The notes below the pieces were generated by a model, which was given only the letters and a program-made list of their open reading frames with translations, was not told where the DNA came from and did no database searches. Both the position numbers and the translations under genes were made by a program. A stretch of 11,750 nt of DNA from Bacteroidota bacterium (GTDB lineage: Bacteria > Bacteroidota > Bacteroidia > Flavobacteriales > Weeksellaceae): positions 1-11,750 of the forward strand of contig JAEWHB010000240.1 in the NCBI GenBank assembly GCA_023388015.1, written 5' to 3'. Below are positions 1 through 7,440 of this stretch, piece by piece (positions within the stretch are counted from its first letter, which is position 1; every line of letters starts with the position of its first letter).

Positions 1-1120
1 AAATCACGATTTTCTGGATTTCGGAAGTTCCTTCATAAATCTGGGTAATTTTGGCATCGCGCATCAGACGTTCTACGTGATATTCTTTTACATATCCGTA
101 TCCGCCGTGAACCTGAACCGCTTCAACTGTAACATCCATCGCGGTTTTGGAAGCAAATAATTTGGCCATTGCGCCTTCTTTGTCGAAGTTCTGACTCTGA
201 TCTTTCAACCAGGCTGCGTGTAAACAAAGATGTCTTGCTGCGTCAATATTGGTTGCCATATCGGCCAGTTTGAATGCAATTGCCTGATGTTGCGAAATTT
301 CTTTTCCGAATGCTTTTCTTTCTTTCGAATATTTCAATGCCAATTCGTAAGCACCGCTCGCAATTCCAAGTGCCTGAGAAGCAATTCCAATTCGACCGCC
401 CGATAAAGTTTTCATCGCAAAAGTAAATCCGAATCCGTCGTCGCCGATTCTGTTTTCCTTTGAAACTTTCACGTCGGTAAACATCAGCGAATGCGTATCA
501 GAACCACGAATTCCCAATTTATTTTCCTTCGGACCGATCTGGAAACCTTCCATTCCTTTTTCAACGATAAGACAGTTGATTCCTTTGTGTCCTTTTTCAA
601 CATCGGTTTGTGCCATTACCAAATAAACAGAAGCTGTATTACCGTTTGTAATCCAATTTTTAGTTCCGTTCAATAAATAATAATCGCCTTTGTCCTCGGC
701 AGTAGTTCTTTGTGAAGTTGCATCTGAACCCGCTTCAGGTTCCGACAAACAAAAGGCACCGATTTGTTCGCCGGTCGCTAATTTTGTTAAATATTTTTGT
801 TTTTGTTCTTCCGTCCCGAATTTTTCCAATCCCCAGCAAACAAGCGAGTTATTGACCGACATCACAACCGATGCTGATGCATCCACTTTTGAAATTTCTT
901 CCATTGCCAAAACATAGGAAATCGTGTCAAGTCCGGCTCCGCCGTATTTGGGATCGACCATCATTCCGAGAAAACCAAGTTCTCCCATTTTTTTGATTTG
1001 TTCGGCAGGAAATTTCTGCTGTTCATCGCGCTCAATCACGCCCGGCAATAATTCGTTTTGTGCAAAATCCCTCGCCGCCTGGCGTATCATTAATTGTTCT
1101 TCTGTTAATTGGAAATCCAT
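1..1120 (-). CDS. Acyl-CoA dehydrogenase, C-terminus cut by window edge
   Basis: FAD-dependent dehydrogenase that puts an alpha,beta double bond into acyl-CoA thioesters, in fatty-acid or branched-chain amino-acid breakdown. 373 codons are visible, from ATG at 1120 to the window edge; short-chain family members are about 380 residues, so only a short tail is missing. The N-terminus MDFQLTEEQ is typical. Family signature 1 reads CLSEPEAGSD at about residues 124-133. The second signature (GGYGYVKEYHVERLMRD) lies at about 335-353. The catalytic glutamate is E363 in IYEGTSEIQ, aligned by motif with Glu376 of human MCAD. The reading frame is intact. A perfect -7 element lies 20 bp upstream. No terminator separates it from the CvpA gene that reads towards it across 67 bp, so some read-through is possible. 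The motifs suggest a butyryl-CoA/short-chain type, but chain-length preference cannot be set from sequence alone. Confidence 0.95.
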   Translation of the reverse strand, partial: MDFQLTEEQLMIRQAARDFAQNELLPGVIERDEQQKFPAEQIKKMGELGFLGMMVDPKYGGAGLDTISYVLAMEEISKVDASASVVMSVNNSLVCWGLEKFGTEEQKQKYLTKLATGEQIGAFCLSEPEAGSDATSQRTTAEDKGDYYLLNGTKNWITNGNTASVYLVMAQTDVEKGHKGINCLIVEKGMEGFQIGPKENKLGIRGSDTHSLMFTDVKVSKENRIGDDGFGFTFAMKTLSGGRIGIASQALGIASGAYELALKYSKERKAFGKEISQHQAIAFKLADMATNIDAARHLCLHAAWLKDQSQNFDKEGAMAKLFASKTAMDVTVEAVQVHGGYGYVKEYHVERLMRDAKITQIYEGTSEIQKIVI

Positions 1121-1139
1121 TTTGTTTGTTTTAGAAGCC

Positions 1140-1147
1140 CAAATATA
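1140..1147 (-). promoter_or_regulatory. Candidate -7 promoter element for the acyl-CoA dehydrogenase
   Basis: On the minus strand this reads TATATTTG, an exact match to the Bacteroidota -7 consensus TAnnTTTG, ending 20 bp before the ATG at 1120. I see no TTG at the ideal 19-bp spacing for the -33 element, so the call rests on the -7 box and its position. The implied leader would be only about a dozen bases, similar to two other candidates in this window. Confidence 0.4.
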
Positions 1148-1187
1148 AGATTTATCCAAAAAGTAAAAAATAACGGCCTGTTTTCTT

Positions 1188-1679
1188 TTATTTCAAAGAA
1201 TCGGCAAACAAATGAAAGTTTTCTTTAAACAAAGTCACAACTTCATTCAGGTAAGGGAGAATTTTACTTCCGGAAATGGTTTCAGGGTCAACTAAGGTTC
1301 CGAAAAAAGGTAAAACATAATAAACCAAAGCACTCAACATCAATACGTTAAGCAATACACCCACTACAGCGCCGCCTAACCGATTGAAAATCCCCAGACC
1401 TATGGTATGCGTGATTCCGTGGAGAATTTTCCCAACTAGTTTTACCGCAAAATAGATCAGGACAATGGTAACGATGAGCGAAATAAAGTAAATCAGTTCA
1501 GAAGGAATCGATTCAATATTTTTGACAAAAGATTCGGTTATACCGGAGAATTTGAACCCGATCCAAATGGCGACTCCGATTGCCAAAAATCCTAAAATTG
1601 CCTTGATGAGACCTTTCTGATAACCCCAAACAATCCCGGAACCCAGAATGAATACAAAAAACCAATCGAGGTAATTCAT
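1188..1679 (-). CDS. CvpA family inner-membrane protein
   Basis: A 163-residue hydrophobic protein of the CvpA/colicin V production family, whose members are small inner-membrane proteins linked to envelope homeostasis; the molecular role is not settled. Four membrane segments can be seen at about residues 4-22, 25-44, 61-84 and 101-123. Two motifs typical of the family are present: GYQKGLI after the first segment, and NRLGGAVVGVL at 99-109 opening the last. Its ATG overlaps the stop of the cysteine desulfurase gene by one base (TGATG on the minus strand), which favours translational coupling, so the two are almost certainly co-transcribed. No hairpin terminator is visible after its stop. Length and topology fit the family; identification is by pattern. 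Confidence 0.85.
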   Translation of the reverse strand: MNYLDWFFVFILGSGIVWGYQKGLIKAILGFLAIGVAIWIGFKFSGITESFVKNIESIPSELIYFISLIVTIVLIYFAVKLVGKILHGITHTIGLGIFNRLGGAVVGVLLNVLMLSALVYYVLPFFGTLVDPETISGSKILPYLNEVVTLFKENFHLFADSLK

Positions 1680-2836
1680 CAGTGCGCCACCAAATGTTTT
1701 TCACTAATTTTTTTCAAAACGCCAACCAATGCATCCACGTCGTCTTTGGTATTATAACAGCTGAACGAAACCCGAACCGGTGTGGTGGATTCAATTTCTT
1801 CCGGCGTAAGAATGGATTCAATCACGGCCGAAACTTTTGAAGCCCCAGAACTACACGCACTTCCCTGCGAAACCGCAATTCCTTTCAGTTCGAGTTCAAA
1901 TCCAATCAAGGTATCTTTAAACGGAAGTCGAATGTTCAATACGGTATATAAACTTTGATCAAGATTGGCAGAGAAGCCGTTGAATTCAACGCCGGGAATA
2001 TTTTCGCGAAGCTGTTCAATGGTATATTTTTTTAATTCTTCAATATGAATTTTATGTTTATCCAGATCCTGAATGGCCATTTCAAATGCTTTGGACAAAC
2101 CTACAACTCCATAAACATTTTCAGTTCCTGAACGTAATCCACGTTCTTGTCCACCACCTGTAATTTGCGGACGCAATCCTGTTGATTTTTTGATGAACGC
2201 AAAACCTATTCCTTTGGGACCATGCAATTTATGTGCGCTGCAAGACGCGAAATCAACTTTAAGTTCAGTAAGATTCATCGGATAATGTCCCAAAGTCTGA
2301 ACCGTGTCTGTATGAAACAAAGCGCCTGTTTCTTCGCATAATTCCTGAATTCGCTGAACGTCCAGTAAGTTCCCAATTTCATTATTGGCGTGCATCAGTG
2401 TCACGAGCGTTTTTTTGTCGGACGATTTTAATTTCTCTGCAAAATCTTCATAATCAATCGAACCATTTTTGTCGGTATTTACTTTGACAATTTCAACTTT
2501 GCGGCATTCGCCCATTTCTGCGGTGGTTTCTTTTACACATTTGTGCTCAAGATCAGAAGTAATAATCCGTGTAACACCCAGATAATCAACACAGGAGCGT
2601 ATGATAAGATTGTTGGATTCTGTTCCGCAAGAAGTAAAAACAATTTCAGAAGGTGAAACATTCAGAGCTTCCGCAATTTTTTTCCGAGAAATTTCCATTC
2701 TGGCTTTGGCTTCGCGTCCGAACACGTGAGTGGAGGAAGGATTTCCGTAAATATTCTTCATACAATCGGCCATTTCATCAATGACTTCCGCGTGCATAGG
2801 GGTGGTAGCTGCGTTATCCAAATAAATCTTTTGCAT
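1679..2836 (-). CDS. Cysteine desulfurase (NifS/IscS-like, class V aminotransferase fold)
   Basis: PLP enzyme that removes sulfur from L-cysteine as a persulfide, giving alanine, to supply Fe-S cluster assembly, tRNA thiolation or cofactor synthesis. It has 385 residues, a normal length. The N-terminus IYLDNAATTP is the family hallmark. PLP contacts include H98 in SDLEHK, D177 and Q180 in HTDTVQ, and the Schiff-base lysine K203 in SAHKLHGPKG. The sulfur-carrying cysteine is C328 in GSACSSG, in the long mobile loop typical of group I (IscS/NifS) rather than SufS enzymes. RSGTEN at 235-240 is also conserved. No scaffold gene (iscU, nifU, sufU) is nearby, so the acceptor cannot be read from context and I give no symbol. 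It lies 14 bp after a lipoprotein gene and overlaps the CvpA gene by one base. Confidence 0.95.
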   Translation of the reverse strand: MQKIYLDNAATTPMHAEVIDEMADCMKNIYGNPSSTHVFGREAKARMEISRKKIAEALNVSPSEIVFTSCGTESNNLIIRSCVDYLGVTRIITSDLEHKCVKETTAEMGECRKVEIVKVNTDKNGSIDYEDFAEKLKSSDKKTLVTLMHANNEIGNLLDVQRIQELCEETGALFHTDTVQTLGHYPMNLTELKVDFASCSAHKLHGPKGIGFAFIKKSTGLRPQITGGGQERGLRSGTENVYGVVGLSKAFEMAIQDLDKHKIHIEELKKYTIEQLRENIPGVEFNGFSANLDQSLYTVLNIRLPFKDTLIGFELELKGIAVSQGSACSSGASKVSAVIESILTPEEIESTTPVRVSFSCYNTKDDVDALVGVLKKISEKHLVAH

Positions 2837-2850
2837 GTCTTCTCGTGTTG

Positions 2851-3309
2851 TTAGTTTTGTGTTTTAAATTCCACTACGGGATTTGGAACTTTGTCAATTA
2901 CCACTATCATCATAGGGTTCGTTATTGCCATAGTCGCCATCCCATCGGGTGGTGTTGCACTGTAAAAAATTTCGGTTTTATTTCCGGACTGTTTTATGGA
3001 TTTAATTTCATAAGTAGTTCCTCCGCTGTTTTGACTTCTAAAGTGTTGTGCCACGACCATTTTGGTAGAGAAATTTACTTCCGGAACATCGGTTGAATTA
3101 GAAATTGCATTGATTGTTCCATTCCACATTTGGGCGAAACTGTCTGGTGTAGTAAAAATTTCTGTTTTTTCCTTACCGCTTCCACCATATTCTGACTGAT
3201 ATAAAACTTCGAATTCGTTCATCTTTTCTGTGTCTGAAGTGGCAACTTTGGAGTTATTACAGGAAATTGCAAACAGCAAAAATCCAAAACAAAAAACCAG
3301 ATTTTTCAT
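2851..3309 (-). CDS. Putative lipoprotein with PrcB_C-like domain
   Basis: A 152-residue protein with a short lipoprotein signal: a hydrophobic run at residues 3-16, then the lipobox AISC, giving a lipidated C17, followed by a low-complexity linker. The rest (about residues 50-148) resembles the PrcB C-terminal domain, first noted in a subunit of the Treponema dentilisin protease complex. The resemblance is a helix with DSFAQMW, then VNFSTKMVVAQ, a glycine-containing turn (SGGTTYEI), a strand with a charged hairpin, and a C-terminal IVVIDKVPNPVVEF. Recognition is from memory of the family pattern, without a search. Its function in Bacteroidota is unknown, and no partner protease gene is visible here. 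It is the first gene of the cluster, with a -7 promoter element 18 bp upstream, and is followed after 14 bp by the cysteine desulfurase. Confidence 0.75.
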   Translation of the reverse strand: MKNLVFCFGFLLFAISCNNSKVATSDTEKMNEFEVLYQSEYGGSGKEKTEIFTTPDSFAQMWNGTINAISNSTDVPEVNFSTKMVVAQHFRSQNSGGTTYEIKSIKQSGNKTEIFYSATPPDGMATMAITNPMMIVVIDKVPNPVVEFKTQN

Positions 3310-3326
3310 TTTGATTAAATTTAATT

Positions 3327-3334
3327 CAAATTTA
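3327..3334 (-). promoter_or_regulatory. Candidate -7 promoter element for the lipoprotein-cysteine desulfurase-cvpA cluster
   Basis: The minus strand reads TAAATTTG, an exact TAnnTTTG match, ending 18 bp before the ATG at 3309. The -33 TTG is not at the expected spacing. It is the only such box in the 96-bp gap before this gene. No convincing hairpin terminator for the upstream DUF4846 gene lies in the gap, so transcription from 4221 could also reach this cluster. Confidence 0.4.
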
Positions 3335-3405
3335 CTGAAATAATTTGGGAAGAATTCAGAATCTGCTTAAAAATCGACAAGAATGCCGAATAGGCTTAGA
3401 AGAAA

Positions 3406-4221
3406 TTATTCTTGTAAAAACTTAAATCGCATGAGATCAGAAGTCATAAAACGCCATTCAGGTGTTAGTAGTTCACCTTCCTTTAATTGGTACCACGGGC
3501 TCAGGTCTTCACGGTTGGGATTGGCCAGTATTTGGATTTCTTGTGCAGGTTGGAATCCTTGTGCCAATAAAAATAATTTTTCTCCTTGTATGTTTTGCAC
3601 CAAATCAACTACTATCACTGCATGTCCGTTGGGCTGGGTATTTTGGACAAAAATATCACCTACTTTGATGTCGTCAAGGTTGATGGATTTCAAATCGTCA
3701 CAAAAACTAGGTGTTGACACTCTTTCCATTACGAAGTCCATATACTGATCAAACTTTCTGCGAGAAAAATCACCTTGTGCAAAATCAATAAAGCTTAATT
3801 TTTCTTTGTTGGCATGAAAAAATATTTTGTCGTAATCATTGATCTGGAATAAATATTCAGAAATCAGTCGCATTACTGAATCGGTAGAGGTTTGAAGATT
3901 TTTGTCGGAAATCGGCATGTCCACAACAGAGACATAAACATTGTTGTTAGGTTTTGTTTTTCCGTTGTAAAACTGAACAAGTGTTCCTTCAGGTTTTAAA
4001 GATAAGGTTCGAAGATAGTCCCCAAAAGTATTGGATGAAACAGCCACTCTACTGTATCCCAAAGGTGCATCAAACCGCTCCAACACAGTCTTTCCATAAT
4101 CATTGATGAGCGGACTTCCTTCAACCAAACTCATTGAGTTCGAATAAAGAACACTTTCTTGATTCAAAGTATTACAGGAAAAAATTGATAGTAAAGTAAA
4201 TATAAAAATACCCTTTTTCAT
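3406..4221 (-). CDS. DUF4846 family lipoprotein
   Basis: A 271-residue protein recognised as DUF4846, a family of unknown function known mainly from Bacteroidota. The N-terminus is a lipoprotein-like signal with candidate lipidated C16 (IFSC; position -2 is not ideal). Conserved blocks run in order: FGDYLRTLSL at 66-75, VSVVDM at 97-102, DSVMRLISEYL at 114-124, the DIKVGDIFV block at 184-192, GHAVIVVD at 199-206, LLAQGFQPAQEIQIL at 218-232, SPWY at 241-244 and TPEWRF at 253-258. The GDIFV plus GHAVIVVD pair looks like the strand-histidine-strand part of NlpC/P60 or CHAP enzymes, but a catalytic role is only an inference. C174 (STPSFCDDL) is the only cysteine after the lipobox. It seems to be a single-gene unit with its own promoter, downstream of the nrdA terminator. 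Confidence 0.85.
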   Translation of the reverse strand: MKKGIFIFTLLSIFSCNTLNQESVLYSNSMSLVEGSPLINDYGKTVLERFDAPLGYSRVAVSSNTFGDYLRTLSLKPEGTLVQFYNGKTKPNNNVYVSVVDMPISDKNLQTSTDSVMRLISEYLFQINDYDKIFFHANKEKLSFIDFAQGDFSRRKFDQYMDFVMERVSTPSFCDDLKSINLDDIKVGDIFVQNTQPNGHAVIVVDLVQNIQGEKLFLLAQGFQPAQEIQILANPNREDLSPWYQLKEGELLTPEWRFMTSDLMRFKFLQE

Positions 4222-4261
4222 CCGTGAATGTTTCCGATTCGCTTATGGAGAGCTAATTGAG

Positions 4262-4292
4262 CAAAAACTATTCCAACCTGAACTTCTTACAA
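4262..4292 (-). promoter_or_regulatory. Promoter candidate for the DUF4846 gene
   Basis: On the minus strand a TTG at 4292-4290 is followed by a 19-bp spacer and TAGTTTTTG at 4270-4262. This is the Bacteroidota layout TTG-N19-TAnnTTTG, with one extra T in the -7 box. It is the best -33/-7 pair in the window. It lies just past the nrdA terminator hairpin and leaves a leader of about 35 bases before the ATG at 4221. Confidence 0.5.
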
Positions 4293-4295
4293 TAG

Positions 4296-4329
4296 AAAAG
4301 GCCGTAACGTTTTGAAATTACGGCCTTTT
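4296..4329 (-). terminator. Intrinsic terminator after nrdA
   Basis: A perfect 12-bp inverted repeat: AAAAGGCCGTAA at 4296-4307 and TTACGGCCTTTT at 4318-4329, with a 10-base loop. The A and T ends give a U-tract on either strand, so it could act in both directions. It lies 17 bp past the nrdA stop and separates the ribonucleotide reductase genes from the DUF4846 promoter. No plus-strand gene is close enough to need it. Confidence 0.9.
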
Positions 4330-4346
4330 GATTCAATATGGAGGTT

Positions 4347-6047
4347 TTATGACTCGCAGCTACTGCAGGAAACCAAATTGGTTACCATTTCTTTTGATAC
4401 ACTTTGGCTGCGCTGATAGTACAATGTTTTTACGCCCAATTTCCAAGCTTCAATCATCAGGTTATTTACATCTTTAATTGGCAATTCAGACGGTATATTT
4501 AAGTTCAGACTTTGTGCCTGATCTACAAATTTCTGACGGATGGAGGCCTGCTGAATAATTTCCAATTGACTGATCTCACGGAATGTTTTAAAGACTGCTT
4601 TTTCATGATCGGTCAGTCCATTAAGTCCTTGTACGCTTCCTTGGTTCAGCATGATGTTTCTCCAGGTATCTTCATTGTCCATACCTTTTTCTTCCAGAAG
4701 TTTCGCCAAGTATTTGTTCTTGCGCATAAAGTTCCCTTTGGACAATCCGGCTTTGTAATAGTTAGAAGCAAAAGGCTCAATTCCGGGCGAAGTCTGACCT
4801 AAGATTGCCGAAGAAGAAGTCGTCGGCGCAATGGCCATTGTGGTTGTATTTCTGATGCCGTATTCTTTCAATAATTCCGGCTCGCCATAAATTCTTGCCA
4901 AATCCTGAGTTGCTTTGTCAGCTTTTTCTTTGATGTTTTTAAAGATTTCAGACGTTAACATTTTCGCTTCCAATCCTTCGAATGGAATCATATTTTTTTG
5001 CAAATATGAATGCCAGCCCAAAACCCCCAATCCAAGCGCACGGTGACGTTTGGCAAAACGGTTGGCAGCAGCTAAATAATGATTTCCTTCTGTCTTTTCA
5101 ATAAATTCCTGAAGAACCGCATCCAAGAAGAAGATGGCCAGTTTGACTGCTTCGGTATCTTTCCATTCGTCATATAATTCTAAGTTCATGGAAGACAAAC
5201 AACAAATGAAAGACTCATCTTCGCTTGAAGGAAGCATGATTTCCGAGCAAAGATTACTTCCATTAATTCGCATATTCAGGTCTTTGTAAACCTGCGGTTT
5301 GTTGCGGTTAATATTGTCTGAGAAGAAAATATATGGCAAACCTTTTTGCTGGCGACTTTCCAAAACCTTCGCCCAAATCTGACGTTTTTCCGCGTCTCCG
5401 TCAATCATTTCCTGCATCCAATAATCCGGCACACAAACACCTGTGAAAAGGTTTTGGATGGGGTTACCAATGTTTTTAATTTTCAGGAATTCTTCAATAT
5501 CGGCATGGTCAATATCAAGATAGGCAGCAAAAGCACCTCTTCTCACGCCTCCCTGTGAAATGGTGTCCATCGCCGTATCAAACAACTTCATAAAACTTAC
5601 GGCTCCACTACTTTTTCCGTTGTCGGTTACGGCACTTCCACGCTCTCTTAGCGAACCGAAATAACCGGAAGTTCCTCCCCCGATTTTTGTCTGCATGATT
5701 ACTTCACCCAGTTTGTGGGTAATTCCCTCGATACTGTCCGGAATAAAAACATTGAAACATGAAATAGGCAATCCTCTTTGGGTTCCCATATTGGCCCAAA
5801 TTGGAGAACTCAAACTCATCCACCCGCGTTCGATCATTTCCATGAAAGGTTCGATCAGCTCGGGTTTATACAAACGTTTGGCAGCTGCAGTTGCTACACG
5901 CTCAATTGCTCCTTCAACTGTTTCACCTTTCAAAAGGTATCCCCGGTTGAGGATTTGTTCACTTTCTTCATTTTTCCACCAGAGTTTTTCCATCATCTCG
6001 GGTTGCAATGACGTTTGTATAGGGAGTTCGTTGTTGTTTGCTTCCAT
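4347..6047 (-). CDS. nrdA: Ribonucleoside-diphosphate reductase, alpha (catalytic) subunit, short form without ATP-cone
   Basis: Large subunit of class I ribonucleotide reductase, which reduces ribonucleotides to deoxyribonucleotides with a thiyl radical passed from NrdB. The catalytic set is complete. Motif alignment to E. coli NrdA gives C97 in ISCFNV for Cys225; N265, C267 and E269 in GSNLCSEIML for Asn437, Cys439 and Glu441; C282 in CCLSSMNL for Cys462. The radical-transfer pair Y543-Y544 is in TLYYQRS, and the C-terminal redox pair is C561/C564 in CSSCES. At 566 residues it is far shorter than the 761 of E. coli NrdA. The roughly 90-residue N-terminal ATP-cone that senses ATP/dATP is absent; the protein opens directly in the domain leading to SSPIWANMG at 80-88. 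The specificity loop region (TISQGGVRRGA, 162-172) is present. It lies 24 bp after nrdB and ends at a strong terminator. Confidence 0.95.
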   Translation of the reverse strand: MEANNNELPIQTSLQPEMMEKLWWKNEESEQILNRGYLLKGETVEGAIERVATAAAKRLYKPELIEPFMEMIERGWMSLSSPIWANMGTQRGLPISCFNVFIPDSIEGITHKLGEVIMQTKIGGGTSGYFGSLRERGSAVTDNGKSSGAVSFMKLFDTAMDTISQGGVRRGAFAAYLDIDHADIEEFLKIKNIGNPIQNLFTGVCVPDYWMQEMIDGDAEKRQIWAKVLESRQQKGLPYIFFSDNINRNKPQVYKDLNMRINGSNLCSEIMLPSSEDESFICCLSSMNLELYDEWKDTEAVKLAIFFLDAVLQEFIEKTEGNHYLAAANRFAKRHRALGLGVLGWHSYLQKNMIPFEGLEAKMLTSEIFKNIKEKADKATQDLARIYGEPELLKEYGIRNTTTMAIAPTTSSSAILGQTSPGIEPFASNYYKAGLSKGNFMRKNKYLAKLLEEKGMDNEDTWRNIMLNQGSVQGLNGLTDHEKAVFKTFREISQLEIIQQASIRQKFVDQAQSLNLNIPSELPIKDVNNLMIEAWKLGVKTLYYQRSQSVSKEMVTNLVSCSSCES

Positions 6048-6071
6048 ATTTCTTGCTATTTAGTAAATTAT

Positions 6072-7046
6072 TTAGAATAAATCGTTTGCTGTGATAGGTT
6101 TGTCATGTTTGGTATAATCAGTGGGACGTTTCGCAAAGAAATCATCCATACTGTTGGCAAAAACTTCTTCTTCAAACCATGCCATCGGTTTGAAATATTC
6201 GTCGGTAACGTCATAAATCGTTTTTAATCCGATTTTTTTCATGCTGTCATCCACTCTGAATTTCATAAAATTCAGCAAGTCTTCTTTTTTCACTGTTTCA
6301 ATTTCGCCTTCACTGAAAATCCAGTCCAATATTTTTCCTTCAATTTCAATTGAATGCTCAACGGTTTCGCGAATATACCCAGTAGTTTCTTCGTCAAAGA
6401 AATCAGGGAATTCTTCACGGATTTTGTTTACGATATAAATTCCGGCGTTGGCATGAATTTGTTCGTCAATCGAGGTCCAGGCAATGATGTTGCTTACGTT
6501 TTTCATATATCCTTTGAATTTGGTAAAGGACAAAATAATCGCAAACTGACTGAACAGTGAGACGTTTTCAATTAGAATCGAAAACAAAATCAGGGATACC
6601 ACATATTTCTTACGATCCTGCGAACGGGCATCTTTCAGCGCTGCCGACAGATAATCAATTCGCTCACGGATAACCGGCACGTCCAATAATTTTTCAAATT
6701 CATCATTATACCCCAAAACCTCAAGAAGTCTTGAATAGGCTTCTGAATGACGGAATTCACATTCGGCAAATGTTGCGCCCAGTCCATTGAATTCAGGTTT
6801 AGGGAAATGTTCATATATATCTCCCCAAAAGGTTTTAACAGCAACTTCGATTTGCGCAATGGCAAGCAAACTGTTTTTGATAGCAGTCCTTTCCGTAGCA
6901 TTCAAGTGGGAATGAAAATCCTGGGTATCGGCTGTAAAGTCAACTTCACTGTGCACCCAAAAAGATTTGTTGATCGCGTCTGTAAACTGAAAAATGCCGG
7001 GATATTCAAACGGCTTGTAATTGATTCTTCTGTCAAATATAGACAT
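6072..7046 (-). CDS. nrdB: Ribonucleoside-diphosphate reductase, beta (radical-generating) subunit
   Basis: Small subunit of class I ribonucleotide reductase, holding the dimetal site and stable radical. I start it at the ATG at 7046 (MSIFDRRINYKPFEYP, 324 residues), because homologues begin this way. The frame is open up to an ATG at 7103, but those 19 extra residues are basic and unlike the family. Ligand motifs are visible: E67 in AQIEVAV, E97 and H100 in ECEFRHSEAY, E160 in SILIENV, and E195 and H198 in DEQIH. Y104, four residues after H100, is in the place of the radical Tyr122 of E. coli, so this is a tyrosyl-radical type rather than a tyrosine-less one. The first metal ligand looks like Glu rather than Asp. 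There is no ATP-cone at the N-terminus, unlike the NrdB of some other Flavobacteria. The C-terminal tail is NDLF. Co-transcribed with nrdA 24 bp downstream. Confidence 0.95.
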   Translation of the reverse strand: MSIFDRRINYKPFEYPGIFQFTDAINKSFWVHSEVDFTADTQDFHSHLNATERTAIKNSLLAIAQIEVAVKTFWGDIYEHFPKPEFNGLGATFAECEFRHSEAYSRLLEVLGYNDEFEKLLDVPVIRERIDYLSAALKDARSQDRKKYVVSLILFSILIENVSLFSQFAIILSFTKFKGYMKNVSNIIAWTSIDEQIHANAGIYIVNKIREEFPDFFDEETTGYIRETVEHSIEIEGKILDWIFSEGEIETVKKEDLLNFMKFRVDDSMKKIGLKTIYDVTDEYFKPMAWFEEEVFANSMDDFFAKRPTDYTKHDKPITANDLF

Positions 7047-7384
7047 AAGGCAAACAAATTTTAGTGTTAATTTAAACCTACTCTTTTTCCAAATCGCTTT
7101 CAAAATTGAAGTGTCGAACTTATGGATTCAGTTATCAAAAACCGAATCTCTTCACATTCAAAACCTTAACTAATTTTGCTTAGGGCACTTTGGTATTTTC
7201 AAAATTATAATATACAAATTATGAAACCATAGTGTTTGGCAAAAAGTAATCAAAAGGTTATCAACACGGAATTAAATAATTGAAAATCAACTCATTGAAA
7301 CAGAAAGTTTTTATTGGAATTTTGACGAAAAATCGGCTAAAACTTTTACAGCAAAGCATTACAAGCTGACTTTCATCATAAAAA
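7047..7384. other. Non-coding region upstream of nrdB
   Basis: About 340 bp of very AT-rich DNA between the nrdB start and the rny terminator. I find no convincing gene on either strand. It holds the candidate nrdB promoter boxes at 7200-7242 and one near-match to a DnaA box (TTATCAACA, 7258-7266). I do not see the paired palindromes expected of NrdR boxes. If the promoter call is right, nrdB has a leader of roughly 150 bases, in which I see no strong hairpin. Confidence 0.5.
7200..7242 (-). promoter_or_regulatory. Weak promoter candidates for nrdBA
   Basis: Two overlapping possibilities on the minus strand. TAATTTTG at 7207-7200 matches the TAnnTTTG -7 box exactly but lacks a well-spaced TTG. 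TAATTTG at 7221-7215, one base short of consensus, has a TTG at 7242-7240 with an 18-bp spacer. Only one, or neither, may be used. Both imply a long leader before the ATG at 7046. Confidence 0.3.
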
Positions 7385-7421
7385 AATCCCGGACACTTCG
7401 AGTACTTCAGTGTCCGGGATT
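7385..7421 (-). terminator. Intrinsic terminator after rny
   Basis: A perfect 13-bp inverted repeat: AATCCCGGACACT at 7385-7397 and AGTGTCCGGGATT at 7409-7421, with an 11-base loop and a GC-rich core. Read on the minus strand, the hairpin is followed by a run of Ts (the A run at 7381-7386), the classic intrinsic form. It starts 19 bp past the rny stop and separates rny from nrdBA. Confidence 0.95.
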
Positions 7422-7440
7422 GTGAATAAGTTTTTCTTGT

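Noticed and set aside
491..1148. Plus-strand open frames opposite the acyl-CoA dehydrogenase.
   Set aside because: The minus strand carries a full acyl-CoA dehydrogenase with catalytic motifs, so these are shadow frames.
3383..3748. Open frame of 121 codons on the plus strand opposite the DUF4846 gene.
   Set aside because: It is antisense to conserved DUF4846 motifs and has no promoter or protein features of its own.
5695..6063. Open frame of 122 codons on the plus strand opposite nrdA.
   Set aside because: It lies wholly antisense to well-conserved nrdA coding sequence, and its product looks like no known protein.
7047..7103. Longer nrdB start at 7103 adding 19 residues.
   Set aside because: The extra residues are basic and unlike NrdB N-termini, whereas the next ATG at 7046 gives the expected MSIFDRR start.
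7258..7266. DnaA-box-like TTATCAACA upstream of nrdB, suggesting an origin or DnaA control of nrdBA.
   Set aside because: It is a single site with one mismatch to TTATCCACA in AT-rich DNA, with no cluster of boxes and no dnaA or dnaN nearby.
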